Shown piece after piece: positions 9,788 through 20,589 of a stretch of DNA of 64,000 nt; the stretch's first letter is position 1; each line of letters begins with the position of its first letter. The position numbers and the translations under genes are program-made. The notes beneath the pieces are model-generated. The model worked only from the letters and a program-made list of their open reading frames with translations. It ran no database searches and had not been told where the DNA came from. The DNA lies in NCBI RefSeq assembly GCF_011947195.1, contig NZ_JAATVY010000021.1, positions 47,215-111,214 on the forward strand. Direction: 5' to 3'. The DNA is from Planosporangium thailandense (GTDB taxonomy: Bacteria > Actinomycetota > Actinomycetes > Mycobacteriales > Micromonosporaceae).

Positions 9788-10234
9788 GTGAGGCGGGGTA
9801 TCCGCCTGGGCGTGGACGTCGGCACGGTGCGGGTCGGGGTCGCGGTCTGCGACCCCGACGGCATTCTCGCGACGCCGCTCGTCACCGTGGCCCGGGATGT
9901 TACGGAGAGTAGCGACGTTCCGTCCGACATGGTGGAGATTGCCCGACTGGCCACTGAGCGCGACGCCGTCGAAGTCGTCGTCGGGCTGCCCGTCAACCTG
10001 GCCGGGAAGGAAGGGCCGGCAGCGGCCGCCATCAGGCAATACGCGGACAAGCTAGCGGCTGTCGTCGATCCCGTTCCGGTGGTTTTCGTCGATGAGAGGA
10101 TGTCGACGGTAACTGCGGCGCGTAGGCTGTCCGAGCGAGGCGTACGGGGCAAGCGCCAACGTGCGGTCGTGGACCAGGCGGCCGCCGTGGAGATCCTGCA
10201 GACCTGGCTCGACTCACAGCGGAGGCGACCCTGA
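9788..10234 (+). CDS. ruvX: YqgF/RuvX Holliday-junction resolvase-like protein
   Basis: 148 residues, typical length. RNase H-like fold with the first catalytic Asp in LGVDVGTVRVGVAVCD (Asp10). It also has the family motifs GLPVNLAGKEG and VDERMSTVTA, and the C-terminal DQAAAVEILQTWL containing the last acidic residue. Family members act as putative Holliday-junction resolvases or in 16S rRNA 5'-end processing; which applies here cannot be read from the sequence. GTG 9788 is preferred over an upstream TTG because GGAGG (9777-9782) precedes it and the upstream codons would lie inside the palindrome. The stop overlaps mltG by one base. Confidence 0.92.
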   Translation: MRRGIRLGVDVGTVRVGVAVCDPDGILATPLVTVARDVTESSDVPSDMVEIARLATERDAVEVVVGLPVNLAGKEGPAAAAIRQYADKLAAVVDPVPVVFVDERMSTVTAARRLSERGVRGKRQRAVVDQAAAVEILQTWLDSQRRRP

Positions 10235-11481
10235 TGTTGGACGAGCTCGAGCTCGCGTTCGATGAACAGGATCGCGCGCGCGTGCGACATCGGCATCGGC
10301 GCTCCACGATGCGCCGCGCCAAGCGCGCCGCCGAACGCGGGACCGAACCCGGCACACCCCGACGACGTGGCCGCAGCCTCCTCGCGCTCCTGCTCAGCGT
10401 CGTCCTCCTCGGCGTCCTGGGCGTCGGCGGGTGGTACGGCTACGCGGCGGTGAAAAACTTCTTCACCGCGCCCGACTACACGGGCGCCGGCACCGGGGAC
10501 GCGCAGGTGCAGGTGAACAGCGGGGAGACGGCCACCGACATCGCCAACACCCTCTTCAAGGCCGGCGTCGTCAAGAGCGCCAAGGCGTTCGTGGACGCCG
10601 CCAAGGCCGACCCCCGCGGTGACCAGGTCCAGCCCGGTACCTACAAGCTCCACAAGCACATGCGGGCCAAGACCGCTCTCACGGCGCTCCTGGCCACGGA
10701 CTCCGCCGGCAACCTGATCAACAAGATCTCGGCCAAGGTGACGATCCCGGAAGGCACGATCAGCCTCGCGGCGTTCGAGCTGCTGTCGAAGGCGACGAAG
10801 ATCCCGGTGGCCGACTTCCAGGAGGCGGCGAAGGATCCGGTCGCCCTCGGTGTGCCGGAGTGGTGGTTCAAGCGCAACGACGGTAAGCCCGTGGCCAAGT
10901 CGATCGAGGGCTTCCTGTTCCCGGCGACCTACGAGTTCAACCCGGGGGTCGACGCCAAGACGGTCTTGTCGACCATGGTCAACAAGTTCAACTCCGTCAA
11001 CGCCGAGCTGAAGTTCTCGGACACCGTGCAGAACACCCGCAACATCTCCCCGTACGAGGGCCTCATCGCCGCGTCGATCGCACAGGCCGAGGCGCCGCTG
11101 CCGGAGGACATGACCAAGGTCGCCCGGGTCCTGTACAACCGCGTCTACAGCGGCAAGTTCCCGTGCTCCTGCCTGCAGCTCGACAGCACGGTCAACTACT
11201 GGCTGCGCATCTCCGGCAAGGAGGCGCAGGACTCCAAGAACCTGACCGTCTCGCAGCTGCACGACCCCAACGACCCGTACAACACCCATGACGTCGCCGG
11301 GATGCCGATCGGTCCCATCTCCAACCCCGGCAAGGAGGCCATGCAGGCGGCGCAGTCGCCGGCCGACGGCCAGTGGCTGTACTTCGTGACCATCGACAAG
11401 CAGGGCCACACCGGCTTCTCCGACACGTTCCAGGAGTTCCAGCAGAACGTCGAGCTCGCGAAGAAGAACGGTGTGCTCTGA
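10234..11481 (+). CDS. mltG: Endolytic murein transglycosylase
   Basis: 415 residues. A long basic cytoplasmic N-terminus (about 1-45) is followed by one membrane helix (SLLALLLSVVLLGVLGVGGW) and an extracytoplasmic YceG domain. The catalytic region IAASIAQAEAPLPEDM holds the conserved Glu, followed by VARVLYNRV and LDSTVNYW. The enzyme cleaves nascent glycan strands and is thought to end peptidoglycan synthesis. It is coupled to ruvX (TGATG) with GGAGG upstream, and is two bases from aroE. This alaS-ruvX-mltG-aroE order is standard in actinobacteria. Confidence 0.95.
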   Translation: MLDELELAFDEQDRARVRHRHRRSTMRRAKRAAERGTEPGTPRRRGRSLLALLLSVVLLGVLGVGGWYGYAAVKNFFTAPDYTGAGTGDAQVQVNSGETATDIANTLFKAGVVKSAKAFVDAAKADPRGDQVQPGTYKLHKHMRAKTALTALLATDSAGNLINKISAKVTIPEGTISLAAFELLSKATKIPVADFQEAAKDPVALGVPEWWFKRNDGKPVAKSIEGFLFPATYEFNPGVDAKTVLSTMVNKFNSVNAELKFSDTVQNTRNISPYEGLIAASIAQAEAPLPEDMTKVARVLYNRVYSGKFPCSCLQLDSTVNYWLRISGKEAQDSKNLTVSQLHDPNDPYNTHDVAGMPIGPISNPGKEAMQAAQSPADGQWLYFVTIDKQGHTGFSDTFQEFQQNVELAKKNGVL

Positions 11482-11482
11482 T

Positions 11483-12295
11483 ATGCCGGTACACCGCGCC
11501 GCCGTACTCGGAAAGCCGATCGCCCACTCGCTGTCGCCGGTGATCCACAACGCCGGGTACGCGGCCGCCGGCCTGTCCGACTGGCGGTACACGGCGACCG
11601 AGTGCGCCGAGGCCGAGCTGGCCGGTCTGGTGGCCGGCCTCGGCCCGGAGTGGGCCGGGCTGTCGCTCACCATGCCGCTCAAGGAGGTCGCGCTCACGGT
11701 CGCAGACGCGGTGACGCCGGTCGCGGCGGCCCTCGGCGCGGCCAACACCCTCGTCCGGGACGAGCGCGGCTGGCGCGCGGACAACACGGACGCGCCGGGG
11801 ATGGTCGACGCGCTCGCTGGGGCCGGCGTCACGGCGGCGGCCGAGATCGCGGTGCTCGGCGCCGGCGGAACGGCGCGTGCGGCGCTCGCCGCCGCGGGAG
11901 CGCTGGGCGCGAAGGTCACGGTGTACGCGCGCCGGCACTCGGCGATCGACCAGTTGGCGCCGGTGGCCGCGGCGCTCGGGGTGGAGTTGACCGGTGCCGC
12001 CTGGGACGACGCCGCGGGCTGCGCCGACGCGCAGGTGGTGATCTCGACCGTCCCCAAGGGCGCGGCTGACGGGCTCGCCGAGGCGGTCCGGTGGCGGCCC
12101 TCGGTGGTGCTGTTCGACGCGCTGTACGAGCCGTGGCCGACGCCGCTCGCCGCCGCCGCCGCGCGGGCCGGCTGCCCGGTCGTGTCCGGCCTGGACCTGC
12201 TGCTCGCCCAGGCCGTACACCAGTTCGAGCAGTTCACCGGCGTGACCGCGCCGGTGGACGCGATGCGGGCGGCGCTCCGGCGGGCTCGCGGTTGA
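11483..12295 (+). CDS. aroE: Shikimate dehydrogenase
   Basis: 270 residues. Reduces 3-dehydroshikimate to shikimate with NADPH. Substrate serines lie in HSLSPVIHN (Ser16, Ser18), with catalytic Lys67 in MPLKEVA and Asp103 in ADNTDAPG. The NADP loop is GAGGTA at 126-131. ATG 11483 follows the mltG stop by one base; four extra codons exist upstream but overlap mltG without benefit. It supplies the pathway continued by aroC-K-B-Q, which start 190 bases further on. Confidence 0.95.
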   Translation: MPVHRAAVLGKPIAHSLSPVIHNAGYAAAGLSDWRYTATECAEAELAGLVAGLGPEWAGLSLTMPLKEVALTVADAVTPVAAALGAANTLVRDERGWRADNTDAPGMVDALAGAGVTAAAEIAVLGAGGTARAALAAAGALGAKVTVYARRHSAIDQLAPVAAALGVELTGAAWDDAAGCADAQVVISTVPKGAADGLAEAVRWRPSVVLFDALYEPWPTPLAAAAARAGCPVVSGLDLLLAQAVHQFEQFTGVTAPVDAMRAALRRARG

Positions 12296-12474
12296 GCCGC
12301 GGTAGAGCCGCGGCTGGGCCGCCGCGACGGGCTGCGCTGACCGTCCGTCGTTGATCGTGGCCAATGACGTCGCGCTGCTCGTGCTGCGCCGGACCGCGGT
12401 GTGACCGACGCTACTTTTCCCTGCTGACGGGGCCCTGACGTGGGATCGGACGTCCGGGCGCTCGCTCGGCGTGC

Positions 12475-12480
12475 CAGACT
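12475..12480 (+). promoter_or_regulatory. aroC -10 element, leaderless start
   Basis: CAGACT ends 7 bases before GTG 12488, with no Shine-Dalgarno sequence between. It is similar in layout to the rarA, rpe, hisE and tyrS starts. Confidence 0.4.
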
Positions 12481-12487
12481 GTGACGC

Positions 12488-13666
12488 GTGCTGCGCTGGT
12501 TGACCGCTGGAGAATCACACGGACCGTCGCTCGTGGCGATCCTGGAGGGACTGCCCGCCGGGGTCGCGGTGACGAGCGCCGAGATCGCTCATGAGCTGGG
12601 GCGCCGTCGCCTGGGCTACGGCCGGGGCGCCCGGATGAGCTTCGAGCAGGACGAGGTCGAGATTCTCGGCGGCGTCCGGCACGGGCTCACGCTGGGCAGC
12701 CCGGTGGCGGTCCGCGTCGGCAACACCGAGTGGCCCAAGTGGGAGAAGGTGATGTCGGCCGATCCGGTCGACGCCGACGAGTTGGCGAGCCTGGCGCGCA
12801 ACGCGCCGCTGACCCGCCCCCGCCCCGGCCACGCCGACCTCGCCGGCATGCAGAAGTACGGCCACACCGACGCCCGGCCGATCCTGGAGCGGGCCAGCGC
12901 GCGGGAGACCGCCGCGCGGGTCGCTGTGGGCACTGTCGCCAAGGCCCTCCTCAAGCAGGCGCTGGGCATCGAGATCGTCTCGCACGTGGTCGAGCTCGGT
13001 TCGGTGGCGGCCAAGCCGGGGCTGCTGCCGCGCCCCGAGGACGCCGAGCGCATCGACGCCGACCCGCTGCGCTGCCTCGACCCGGACGCGAGCGCGCGCA
13101 TGGTCGAGGAGGTCGACGCCGCCAAGAAGGACGCCGACACGCTCGGCGGCATCGTGGAGGTGCTCGCGTACGGGGTGCCGCCGGGGCTGGGCACCCACGT
13201 CCAGTGGGACCGCAAGCTCGACGCCCGCCTGGCCACGGCCCTGATGTCGATCCAGGCGATCAAGGGTGTCGAGATCGGCGACGCCTTCACCCAGGCCAGG
13301 TCGCGTGGCTCGCAGGCCCACGACGAGATCATTCCGACGCCCGACGGCGTCCGGCGGGTCACCGACCGCGCCGGCGGGCTGGAGGGCGGCATCACCAACG
13401 GCGAGCCGGTGCGGGTACGCGCCGCCATGAAGCCGATCTCCTCCCTGAACCGGGCGCTGCAGACCGTCGACGTGACGACCGGCGAGCCGGCGACGGCGAT
13501 CAACCAGCGGTCGGACGTGTGCGCCGTGCCGGCCGCCGCGGTCGTCGCCGAGGCGATGGTCGCGCTCGTGCTCGCCGAGGCGGCGCTGGAGAAGTTCGGC
13601 GGCGACTCGGTCGCGGAGATCCAGCGCAACCTGCGCGGGTACCTCGAGAACCTGGTGATCGCGTGA
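12488..13666 (+). CDS. aroC: Chorismate synthase
   Basis: 392 residues. FMN-dependent enzyme that converts EPSP to chorismate, the last shikimate step. The first signature GESHGPSL is at 8-15, the family motif RPGHADL in the middle, and [17 protein letters not shown] near the C-terminus. GTG start without ribosome binding site, 7 bases after a -10-like hexamer. It heads the aroC-aroK-aroB-aroQ run; EPSP synthase (aroA) is not in this window. Confidence 0.97.
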   Translation: MLRWLTAGESHGPSLVAILEGLPAGVAVTSAEIAHELGRRRLGYGRGARMSFEQDEVEILGGVRHGLTLGSPVAVRVGNTEWPKWEKVMSADPVDADELASLARNAPLTRPRPGHADLAGMQKYGHTDARPILERASARETAARVAVGTVAKALLKQALGIEIVSHVVELGSVAAKPGLLPRPEDAERIDADPLRCLDPDASARMVEEVDAAKKDADTLGGIVEVLAYGVPPGLGTHVQWDRKLDARLATALMSIQAIKGVEIGDAFTQARSRGSQAHDEIIPTPDGVRRVTDRAGGLEGGITNGEPVRVRAAMKPISSLNRALQTVDVTTGEPATAINQRSDVCAVPAAAVVAEAMVALVLAEAALEKFGGDSVAEIQRNLRGYLENLVIA

Positions 13667-13732
13667 GCGCGTGGTCTGGGTCGCAAGGCGCAGCGGCGCG
13701 AGCCAGACTGCGCGCAGAGCGCAGCGAGGTGA

Positions 13733-15747
<2,015 letters not shown>

Positions 15748-15751
15748 CAGC

Positions 15752-15799
15752 GATCTTGGACACCTGGCGGGCCCGTGGCACCGCTGAGTGTCCAAGATC
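15752..15799. repeat. Dispersed palindrome, copy 2 (aroQ-efp)
   Basis: The 12-bp core arms GATCTTGGACAC (15752-15763) and its exact complement (15788-15799) are perfect. The inner part pairs poorly compared with copies 1, 3 and 4, so this copy looks partly decayed. It lies five bases after the aroQ stop. Confidence 0.85.
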
Positions 15800-15846
15800 C
15801 CGGAAGAAGGGGTGGGGGCATGGCCTGGCGGCCGCGTCGCGATGGG

Positions 15847-15852
15847 TACACT
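15847..15852 (+). promoter_or_regulatory. efp -10 element
   Basis: TACACT at 15847-15852 predicts a transcript start near 15859 and a leader of about 37 bases. No clear -35 is found. Confidence 0.4.
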
Positions 15853-15895
15853 TCTTCGGTTCAGTAGGCAGCCGAAGACGGAGACGCGCGTACGT

Positions 15896-16453
15896 ATGGC
15901 CACCACCAATGACCTCAAGAACGGCCTGGTCCTCAACCTTGACGGCGAGCTGTGGACCGTCGTGGAGTTCCAGCACGTCAAGCCGGGTAAGGGCGGCGCG
16001 TTCGTGCGCACCACGCTGAAGAACGTGCTCTCCGGCAAGGTTGTCGACCGCACGTTCAACGCCGGCACCAAGGTCGACACGGCGACGGTCGACAAGCGGA
16101 CCATGCAGTACCTGTATGCCGACGGTGACGACTTCATCTTCATGGACCTCGACACCTACGACCAGATCCCGGTGCCGGGCGCGACCGTCGGCGACGCCGC
16201 GAAGTACCTGCTGCCCGAGGCCGAGGCGACCGTCGCCACCCACGAGGGCGTACCGCTCTACGTCGAGCTGCCCACGAGCGTGATCCTGGAAATCACCTAC
16301 ACCGAGCCCGGCCTGCAGGGCGACCGCTCGACCGGCGGCAACAAGCCGGCGACCGTGGAGACCGGCGCGACCGTGGCGGTTCCGCTGTTCATCTCCACCG
16401 GCGAGAAGATCAAGGTCGACACCCGCGACGGCCGCTATCTCGGGCGGGCGTGA
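15896..16453 (+). CDS. efp: Translation elongation factor P
   Basis: 185 residues. Binds between the ribosomal P and E sites to relieve stalling at polyproline. It starts [15 protein letters not shown] and has three beta-barrel domains. The functional loop reads KPGKGGAF with Lys32 at its tip. Many actinobacterial EF-Ps carry a PGKGP loop; here the last Pro is Gly. The C-terminus [15 protein letters not shown] is standard. ATG 15896 matches the family start; the open frame extends upstream into non-coding DNA. nusB follows after 7 bases. Confidence 0.97.
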   Translation: MATTNDLKNGLVLNLDGELWTVVEFQHVKPGKGGAFVRTTLKNVLSGKVVDRTFNAGTKVDTATVDKRTMQYLYADGDDFIFMDLDTYDQIPVPGATVGDAAKYLLPEAEATVATHEGVPLYVELPTSVILEITYTEPGLQGDRSTGGNKPATVETGATVAVPLFISTGEKIKVDTRDGRYLGRA

Positions 16454-16460
16454 GCCGGTC

Positions 16461-16919
16461 GTGAGCAAACCCCGCGGCAGTAGCTTCACCGGCGACGTCA
16501 CCTCGACGATGTCGGCGCGCCGCAAGGCCCGTAAGCGGGCGCTGGACGTGCTCTACGAGGCGGATCTCCGGGAGTCGCCGATCACTGACGTGCTGGCCGC
16601 CTACCTGGAGCGGCTGCCCGAGCCGCGGCCCGAGCAGCTCGACTACACCGTGGCGCTGGCCGAGGGGGTGGCGAGCCGCCACGACCGCATCGACGAGCTG
16701 ATCGCGAGCTATGCGGAGGGGTGGACGCTCGACCGCATGCCGGTCATCGACCGCAACCTCGCCCGGATCGCCGTCTACGAGCTGTTGTACCGCGAAGAGA
16801 TCGACGACGCGGTCGCGATCACCGAGGCGGTGGAGCTGGCCCGAGCGCTGTCCACCGACGATTCGCCGCGCTTCCTCAACGGCGTGCTCGGGCGGATCGC
16901 CGAGTACGCGACCCGCTGA
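16461..16919 (+). CDS. nusB: Transcription antitermination factor NusB
   Basis: 152 residues. RNA-binding helical protein of the rRNA antitermination complex (with NusE/S10, boxA RNA). The conserved start of the fold, ARRKARKRALDVLYEADLRE, begins near residue 18. Later blocks are LDRMPVIDRNLARIAVYEL and AVELARALSTDDSPRFLNGVLG. GTG 16461 gives a 16-residue Ser/Gly/Thr tail before an internal ATG (16509) that could be the true start. It follows efp by 7 bases, as in other actinobacteria, and faces bldD across a perfect hairpin. Confidence 0.94.
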   Translation: MSKPRGSSFTGDVTSTMSARRKARKRALDVLYEADLRESPITDVLAAYLERLPEPRPEQLDYTVALAEGVASRHDRIDELIASYAEGWTLDRMPVIDRNLARIAVYELLYREEIDDAVAITEAVELARALSTDDSPRFLNGVLGRIAEYATR

Positions 16920-16938
16920 AACCGAGCTGAAACCGAAA

Positions 16939-16983
16939 CGATCGAGGAGAAGTGACCCCCCGCCGGTCACTTCTCCTCGATCG
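16939..16983. terminator. Bidirectional terminator between nusB and bldD
   Basis: A perfect 19-bp inverted repeat (16939-16957 and 16965-16983) with a 7-nt loop sits between convergent genes and ends 2 bases from the bldD stop. It has no T-tract. Confidence 0.8.
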
Positions 16984-16985
16984 GT

Positions 16986-17474
16986 TCAGGAGTTGAACAG
17001 GCTGCGCGGGTCGGAAACGGTGACGCCGGCCTCGGTGAGCCGCTCGACCAGGCCCGAGGGCGAGCTGTCGTAGACGATGGCGAGCGCGCGCAGGTCGTCG
17101 GCCCGGATCGAGAGCACCCGGCCGTTGTAGTCGCCACGCTGCTGCTGGATGGCCCGGGCGTACCGGGCGACGTACGCGAGATCGTCGGCCGCCTGGTCGT
17201 ACAGCTTCTCCAGGTCGAGGACGATCTTGTTGGTGGGCTCGTGGCGGACGCCGCTGCCCTCGGGGAGCAGTTCGGCGACCGGCACCCGGTAGAACTCGGC
17301 GAGCTCGGCCAGGCGCGAGACGGTCACGGCGCGGTCGCCGCGCTCGTACGAGCCGACGACGACGGCCTTCCAGCGCCCGGCCGACTTCTCCTCCACCCCC
17401 TGCAGGGAAAGCCCCTGCTGCTGGCGGATGGAGCGCAGGCGGGCGCCAAGGGACTTGGCGTACTCAGACGGCAT
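16986..17474 (-). CDS. bldD: BldD developmental regulator, c-di-GMP responsive
   Basis: 162 residues, the only gene on the minus strand. The N-terminal helix-turn-helix (about 8-65) starts MPSEYAKSLGARLRSIRQQQ and contains GRWKAVVVGSYERGDRAV. The C-terminal domain has the full c-di-GMP signature RGD (113-115), eight residues, then RADD (124-127), so it should dimerise on the second messenger. BldD represses development genes in sporulating actinobacteria. ATG at 17474 is chosen over a GTG six codons upstream because GGGAG precedes it and the family begins there. A CCAGTCACTGG palindrome at 17485-17495, upstream of the start, could be an autoregulatory site. Confidence 0.95.
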   Translation of the reverse strand: MPSEYAKSLGARLRSIRQQQGLSLQGVEEKSAGRWKAVVVGSYERGDRAVTVSRLAELAEFYRVPVAELLPEGSGVRHEPTNKIVLDLEKLYDQAADDLAYVARYARAIQQQRGDYNGRVLSIRADDLRALAIVYDSSPSGLVERLTEAGVTVSDPRSLFNS

Positions 17475-17531
17475 ACGGATACTCCCAGTCACTGGCCCGA
17501 GGGGTCTCCCGAGCGATCGCTACGGAGCGTG

Positions 17532-17560
17532 ATGGTAACCGGGATGTGAGATGTGGTCAA
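17532..17560 (-). promoter_or_regulatory. bldD promoter
   Basis: On the minus strand TTGACC (17560-17555) and TACCAT (17537-17532) are separated by exactly 17 bases. The predicted start near 17525 gives a leader of about 50 bases. Confidence 0.65.
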
Positions 17561-17600
17561 GTACTCACGACCCTTCCGGTTCCCTGCTCAGATGGGTTGC

Positions 17601-17660
17601 TAGGCTGGTCGACGGCCTTGACGTCCTTTAACGACCCGTCCAGCGAGGCGGGGAAGGAGG
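17601..17660 (+). promoter_or_regulatory. pyr operon leader with PyrR-binding hairpin over the SD
   Basis: A -10-like TAGGCT (17601-17606) is followed by CCCG (17635-17638), the loop TCCAGCGAGG (17639-17648) and CGGG (17649-17652), forming a hairpin. The loop resembles the conserved PyrR recognition loop UCCAGAGAGG of known pyr leaders. AAGGAGG (17654-17660) follows directly, and CCTT (17625-17628) can pair with its AAGG. PyrR-UMP binding would therefore block translation of pyrR rather than cause termination. The loop match is seen; its function is inferred. Confidence 0.6.
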
Positions 17661-17666
17661 TCCATT

Positions 17667-18398
17667 TTGTCGTATCCATCATCTGGCCGGCAGTCCGGCT
17701 CCGACGCCTCCCAGCGCACTGGATCCCCTGGTACACCCGCTTTCCGGGCCCCCGGTGAGCCGGCCACGCGCCCCGACGGCACCGTGCCGGCCCCCGTCTC
17801 CTCCGCCCCGGTCGCTGTCTCCGCTCCGTCACCCTCAGAAACTGACGTATCCCCCGAGGGGCCAGCGAAGACGATCCTCTCGGCGGCCGACATCGCCCGA
17901 GTGGTGGACCGGATCGCACACCAGATTCTGGAGAAGACGTCCGGCGCGGCCGACACGATCCTGCTCGGCGTGCCGACCCGGGGCGTGCCCCTGGCCCACC
18001 GGCTCGCCGAGCGCATCCACACCTTCGAAGGGGTGACCGTGCCGGTCGGCGCGCTCGACGTCACCCTCTACCGCGACGACCTGCGGCTGCGCGGCGCGCG
18101 GGCGCTCGGCCGGACCGAGCTGCCGCCCGGCGGCATCGACGGCCGGCGGGTGATCCTCATCGACGACGTGCTGTTCTCCGGCCGTACCGTCCGCGCCGCC
18201 CTCGACGCGCTCGGTGACCTCGGCCGGCCGAGCGTGGTGCAGCTGGCCGTCCTGGTCGACCGCGGCCACCGGGAGCTGCCGATCCGCGCCGACTACGTGG
18301 GCAAGAACATCCCGACGGCCCTCGCCGAGAACGTACGGGTCGCGCTGACCGAGACCGACGGCGTGGACGAGGTGCGGCTGCTGGGGGGTGTCCGATGA
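17667..18398 (+). CDS. pyrR: PyrR bifunctional regulator/uracil phosphoribosyltransferase, long N-terminus
   Basis: 243 residues against about 180-190 in the family. The family domain begins near [20 protein letters not shown] (about residue 67). The first 65 residues are Ser/Pro/Ala-rich and look disordered. The PRPP motif is [13 protein letters not shown], with Asp166 and Asp167. PyrR binds pyr mRNA with UMP as co-repressor and can make UMP from uracil. TTG 17667 is accepted because a consensus AAGGAGG (17654-17660) is correctly spaced, and no good start with a ribosome binding site lies closer to the domain. It overlaps pyrB by four bases (ATGA). Confidence 0.9.
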   Translation: MSYPSSGRQSGSDASQRTGSPGTPAFRAPGEPATRPDGTVPAPVSSAPVAVSAPSPSETDVSPEGPAKTILSAADIARVVDRIAHQILEKTSGAADTILLGVPTRGVPLAHRLAERIHTFEGVTVPVGALDVTLYRDDLRLRGARALGRTELPPGGIDGRRVILIDDVLFSGRTVRAALDALGDLGRPSVVQLAVLVDRGHRELPIRADYVGKNIPTALAENVRVALTETDGVDEVRLLGGVR

Positions 18399-19309
18399 TC
18401 CGACATCTGCTGTCGGCCGCGGACCTGGACGCCGGGACTGCCACGATGGTGCTCGACACCGCCGCCGAGATGGCCGCGCTCGCTGACCGCGAGGTGAAGA
18501 AGCTGCCGACGCTGCGCGGGCGCACCGTGGTCAACCTCTTCTACGAGGACTCCACCCGCACCCGCATCTCGTTCGAGGCCGCGGCGAAGCGATTGAGCGC
18601 CGACGTCATCAACTTCTCGGCCAAGGGGTCGAGCGTGTCCAAGGGGGAGAGCCTCAAGGACACCGCGCTGACGCTGCAGGCGATGGGCGCCGACGCGGTC
18701 GTCATCCGCCACTCCGCCTCCGGCGCGCCGCACCGGCTGGCCAACTGGATCGACGGCACCGTGGTCAACGCCGGCGACGGCACCCACGAGCACCCGACCC
18801 AGGCGCTGCTCGACGCATACACGATGCGGTCCCGGCTGGGCCGCCTGGCCGGCCTGAACGTCGCGATCGTCGGCGACGTCCTGCACAGCCGGGTGGCCCG
18901 TTCCAACGTGCTGCTGCTGCACACCCTGGGCGCGAAGGTCACGCTGATCGCGCCGCCGACGCTGCTGCCGGTCGGGGTGGACGCCTGGCCGGCCGAGACC
19001 AGCTACCACCTCGACTCGGTACTGCCCGACGCCGACGTGGTGATGATGCTGCGGGTGCAGCGCGAGCGGATGGACCAGGCGTACTTCCCGTCCGCGCGGG
19101 AGTACTCCCGCCGTTACGGCCTGGATGTCGCGCGGATGCGCCGGCTGCCGGAGCACGCCATCGTCATGCACCCCGGCCCGATGAACCGCGGTATGGAGAT
19201 CACCCCGGAGGTCGCGGACTCCCCGCGCTCCACCATCGTCGAGCAGGTCGCCAACGGCGTGAGCGTCCGGATGGCCGTGCTCTACCTACTGCTGGGGGGC
19301 AAGGCATGA
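18395..19309 (+). CDS. pyrB: Aspartate carbamoyltransferase catalytic chain
   Basis: 304 residues. Makes carbamoyl-aspartate from carbamoyl phosphate and aspartate. The carbamoyl-phosphate motif STRTR is at 53-57 in [12 protein letters not shown], then [11 protein letters not shown], and the aspartate-site block [11 protein letters not shown] near the C-terminus. There is no regulatory chain gene (pyrI), as usual in actinobacteria. It overlaps pyrR and pyrC by ATGA. Confidence 0.96.
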   Translation: MIRHLLSAADLDAGTATMVLDTAAEMAALADREVKKLPTLRGRTVVNLFYEDSTRTRISFEAAAKRLSADVINFSAKGSSVSKGESLKDTALTLQAMGADAVVIRHSASGAPHRLANWIDGTVVNAGDGTHEHPTQALLDAYTMRSRLGRLAGLNVAIVGDVLHSRVARSNVLLLHTLGAKVTLIAPPTLLPVGVDAWPAETSYHLDSVLPDADVVMMLRVQRERMDQAYFPSAREYSRRYGLDVARMRRLPEHAIVMHPGPMNRGMEITPEVADSPRSTIVEQVANGVSVRMAVLYLLLGGKA

Positions 19310-20589
19310 CCACGTACGTCATCAAGGGCGCCCGGATCCTCGGGGGCCAGAAAAAGGACCTGCTGATCCGCGACGGCGTCGTCGCCGAGATCGGTACCGG
19401 CCTGTCCGCTGCCGGCGCGCAGGTCGTCGACGCCGACGGTCTCGTCGCGCTGCCCGGCCTGGTGGACCTGCACACCCACCTGCGCGAGCCCGGCCGTGAG
19501 GACGCCGAGACGGTCGAGACCGGCTCGCGCTCGGCGGCGCTCGGCGGGTACACCGCCGTCTGCGCGATGGCCAACACCTCGCCGGTCGCCGACACGGCGG
19601 GCGTGGTCGAGCAGGTGTGGCGGCTGGGTCGGGAGGCCGGGCTGGTCGACGTGCAGCCGATCGGCGCGGTCACCGTCGGCCTAGCCGGCGAGCAGCTCGC
19701 CGAGCTGGGCGCGATGGCCGACTCCGCCGCCCGGGTGCGGATCTTCTCCGACGACGGCAACTGCGTCGCCGACCCCCGGCTGATGCGCCGGGCCCTCGAG
19801 TACGTCAAGGCGTTCGACGGCGTGGTCGCCCAGCACGCCGAGGAGCCGCGCCTGACCTCCGGCGCGCAGATGCACGAGGGTGAGGTCGCCGCCCGCCTGG
19901 GCATGACCGGCTGGCCCGCGGTGGCCGAGGAGTCGATCATCGCCCGGGACGTGCTGCTGGCCGAGCACGTCGGCGCGCGGCTGCACGTGTGCCACGTGTC
20001 GACCGCCGGCAGTGTCGAGATCCTGCGCTGGGCCAAGGGCCGCGGCATCCGGGTGACCGCCGAGGTCACGCCGCACCACCTGCTGCTCACCGACGAGCGG
20101 GCCACCTCGTACGACCCCGTGTTCAAGGTCAACCCGCCGCTGCGTACGGCCACCGACGTGGCGGCGCTCCGGGCGGCCCTGGTCGAGGGGGTCATCGACA
20201 TCGTGGCGACCGACCACGCGCCGCACGCGGTGGAGGACAAGGAGTGCGAGTGGGCGTACGCCCGGCCGGGCATGCTCGGGCTGGAGACGGCGCTGTCGAT
20301 CGTGCTCGACGTGGTCGGTGACGAGCTGGGCTGGGATGGGATCGCGGAACGGATGTCGCGCACCCCGGCCCGCATCGCCGGCCTGACCGGGCACGGCCTC
20401 GAGCCGGCCGCGGGCGCGCCGGCCAACCTGACCCTGGTCGACCCGGCCGCCCGCTGGACGGTCGACCCGGCCGGGCTGGCCAGCCGCAGCCGGAACACCC
20501 CTTACGCGGCGATGACGCTGCCGGGCCGGGTGGTCGCCACGTTCCTGCACGGCGAACCGACGGTCCTCGACGGAAAGGCTGTTAAATGA
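19306..20589 (+). CDS. pyrC: Dihydroorotase (type I)
   Basis: 427 residues. Zinc amidohydrolase closing carbamoyl-aspartate to dihydroorotate. The first metal motif [10 protein letters not shown] is near residue 49, [12 protein letters not shown] and [10 protein letters not shown] follow, and the catalytic Asp lies in ATDHAPHA. Length and motifs fit class I enzymes that pair with PyrB. It overlaps pyrB and carA by four bases each. The membrane/PH-type gene often found between pyrC and carA in mycobacteria is absent here. Confidence 0.95.
   Translation: MTTYVIKGARILGGQKKDLLIRDGVVAEIGTGLSAAGAQVVDADGLVALPGLVDLHTHLREPGREDAETVETGSRSAALGGYTAVCAMANTSPVADTAGVVEQVWRLGREAGLVDVQPIGAVTVGLAGEQLAELGAMADSAARVRIFSDDGNCVADPRLMRRALEYVKAFDGVVAQHAEEPRLTSGAQMHEGEVAARLGMTGWPAVAEESIIARDVLLAEHVGARLHVCHVSTAGSVEILRWAKGRGIRVTAEVTPHHLLLTDERATSYDPVFKVNPPLRTATDVAALRAALVEGVIDIVATDHAPHAVEDKECEWAYARPGMLGLETALSIVLDVVGDELGWDGIAERMSRTPARIAGLTGHGLEPAAGAPANLTLVDPAARWTVDPAGLASRSRNTPYAAMTLPGRVVATFLHGEPTVLDGKAVK

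Noticed and set aside
17485..17495. CCAGTCACTGG as a certain BldD box
   Set aside because: It is a neat palindrome before bldD and autoregulation is plausible, but an 11-base site in GC-rich DNA is weak evidence; noted only under bldD.
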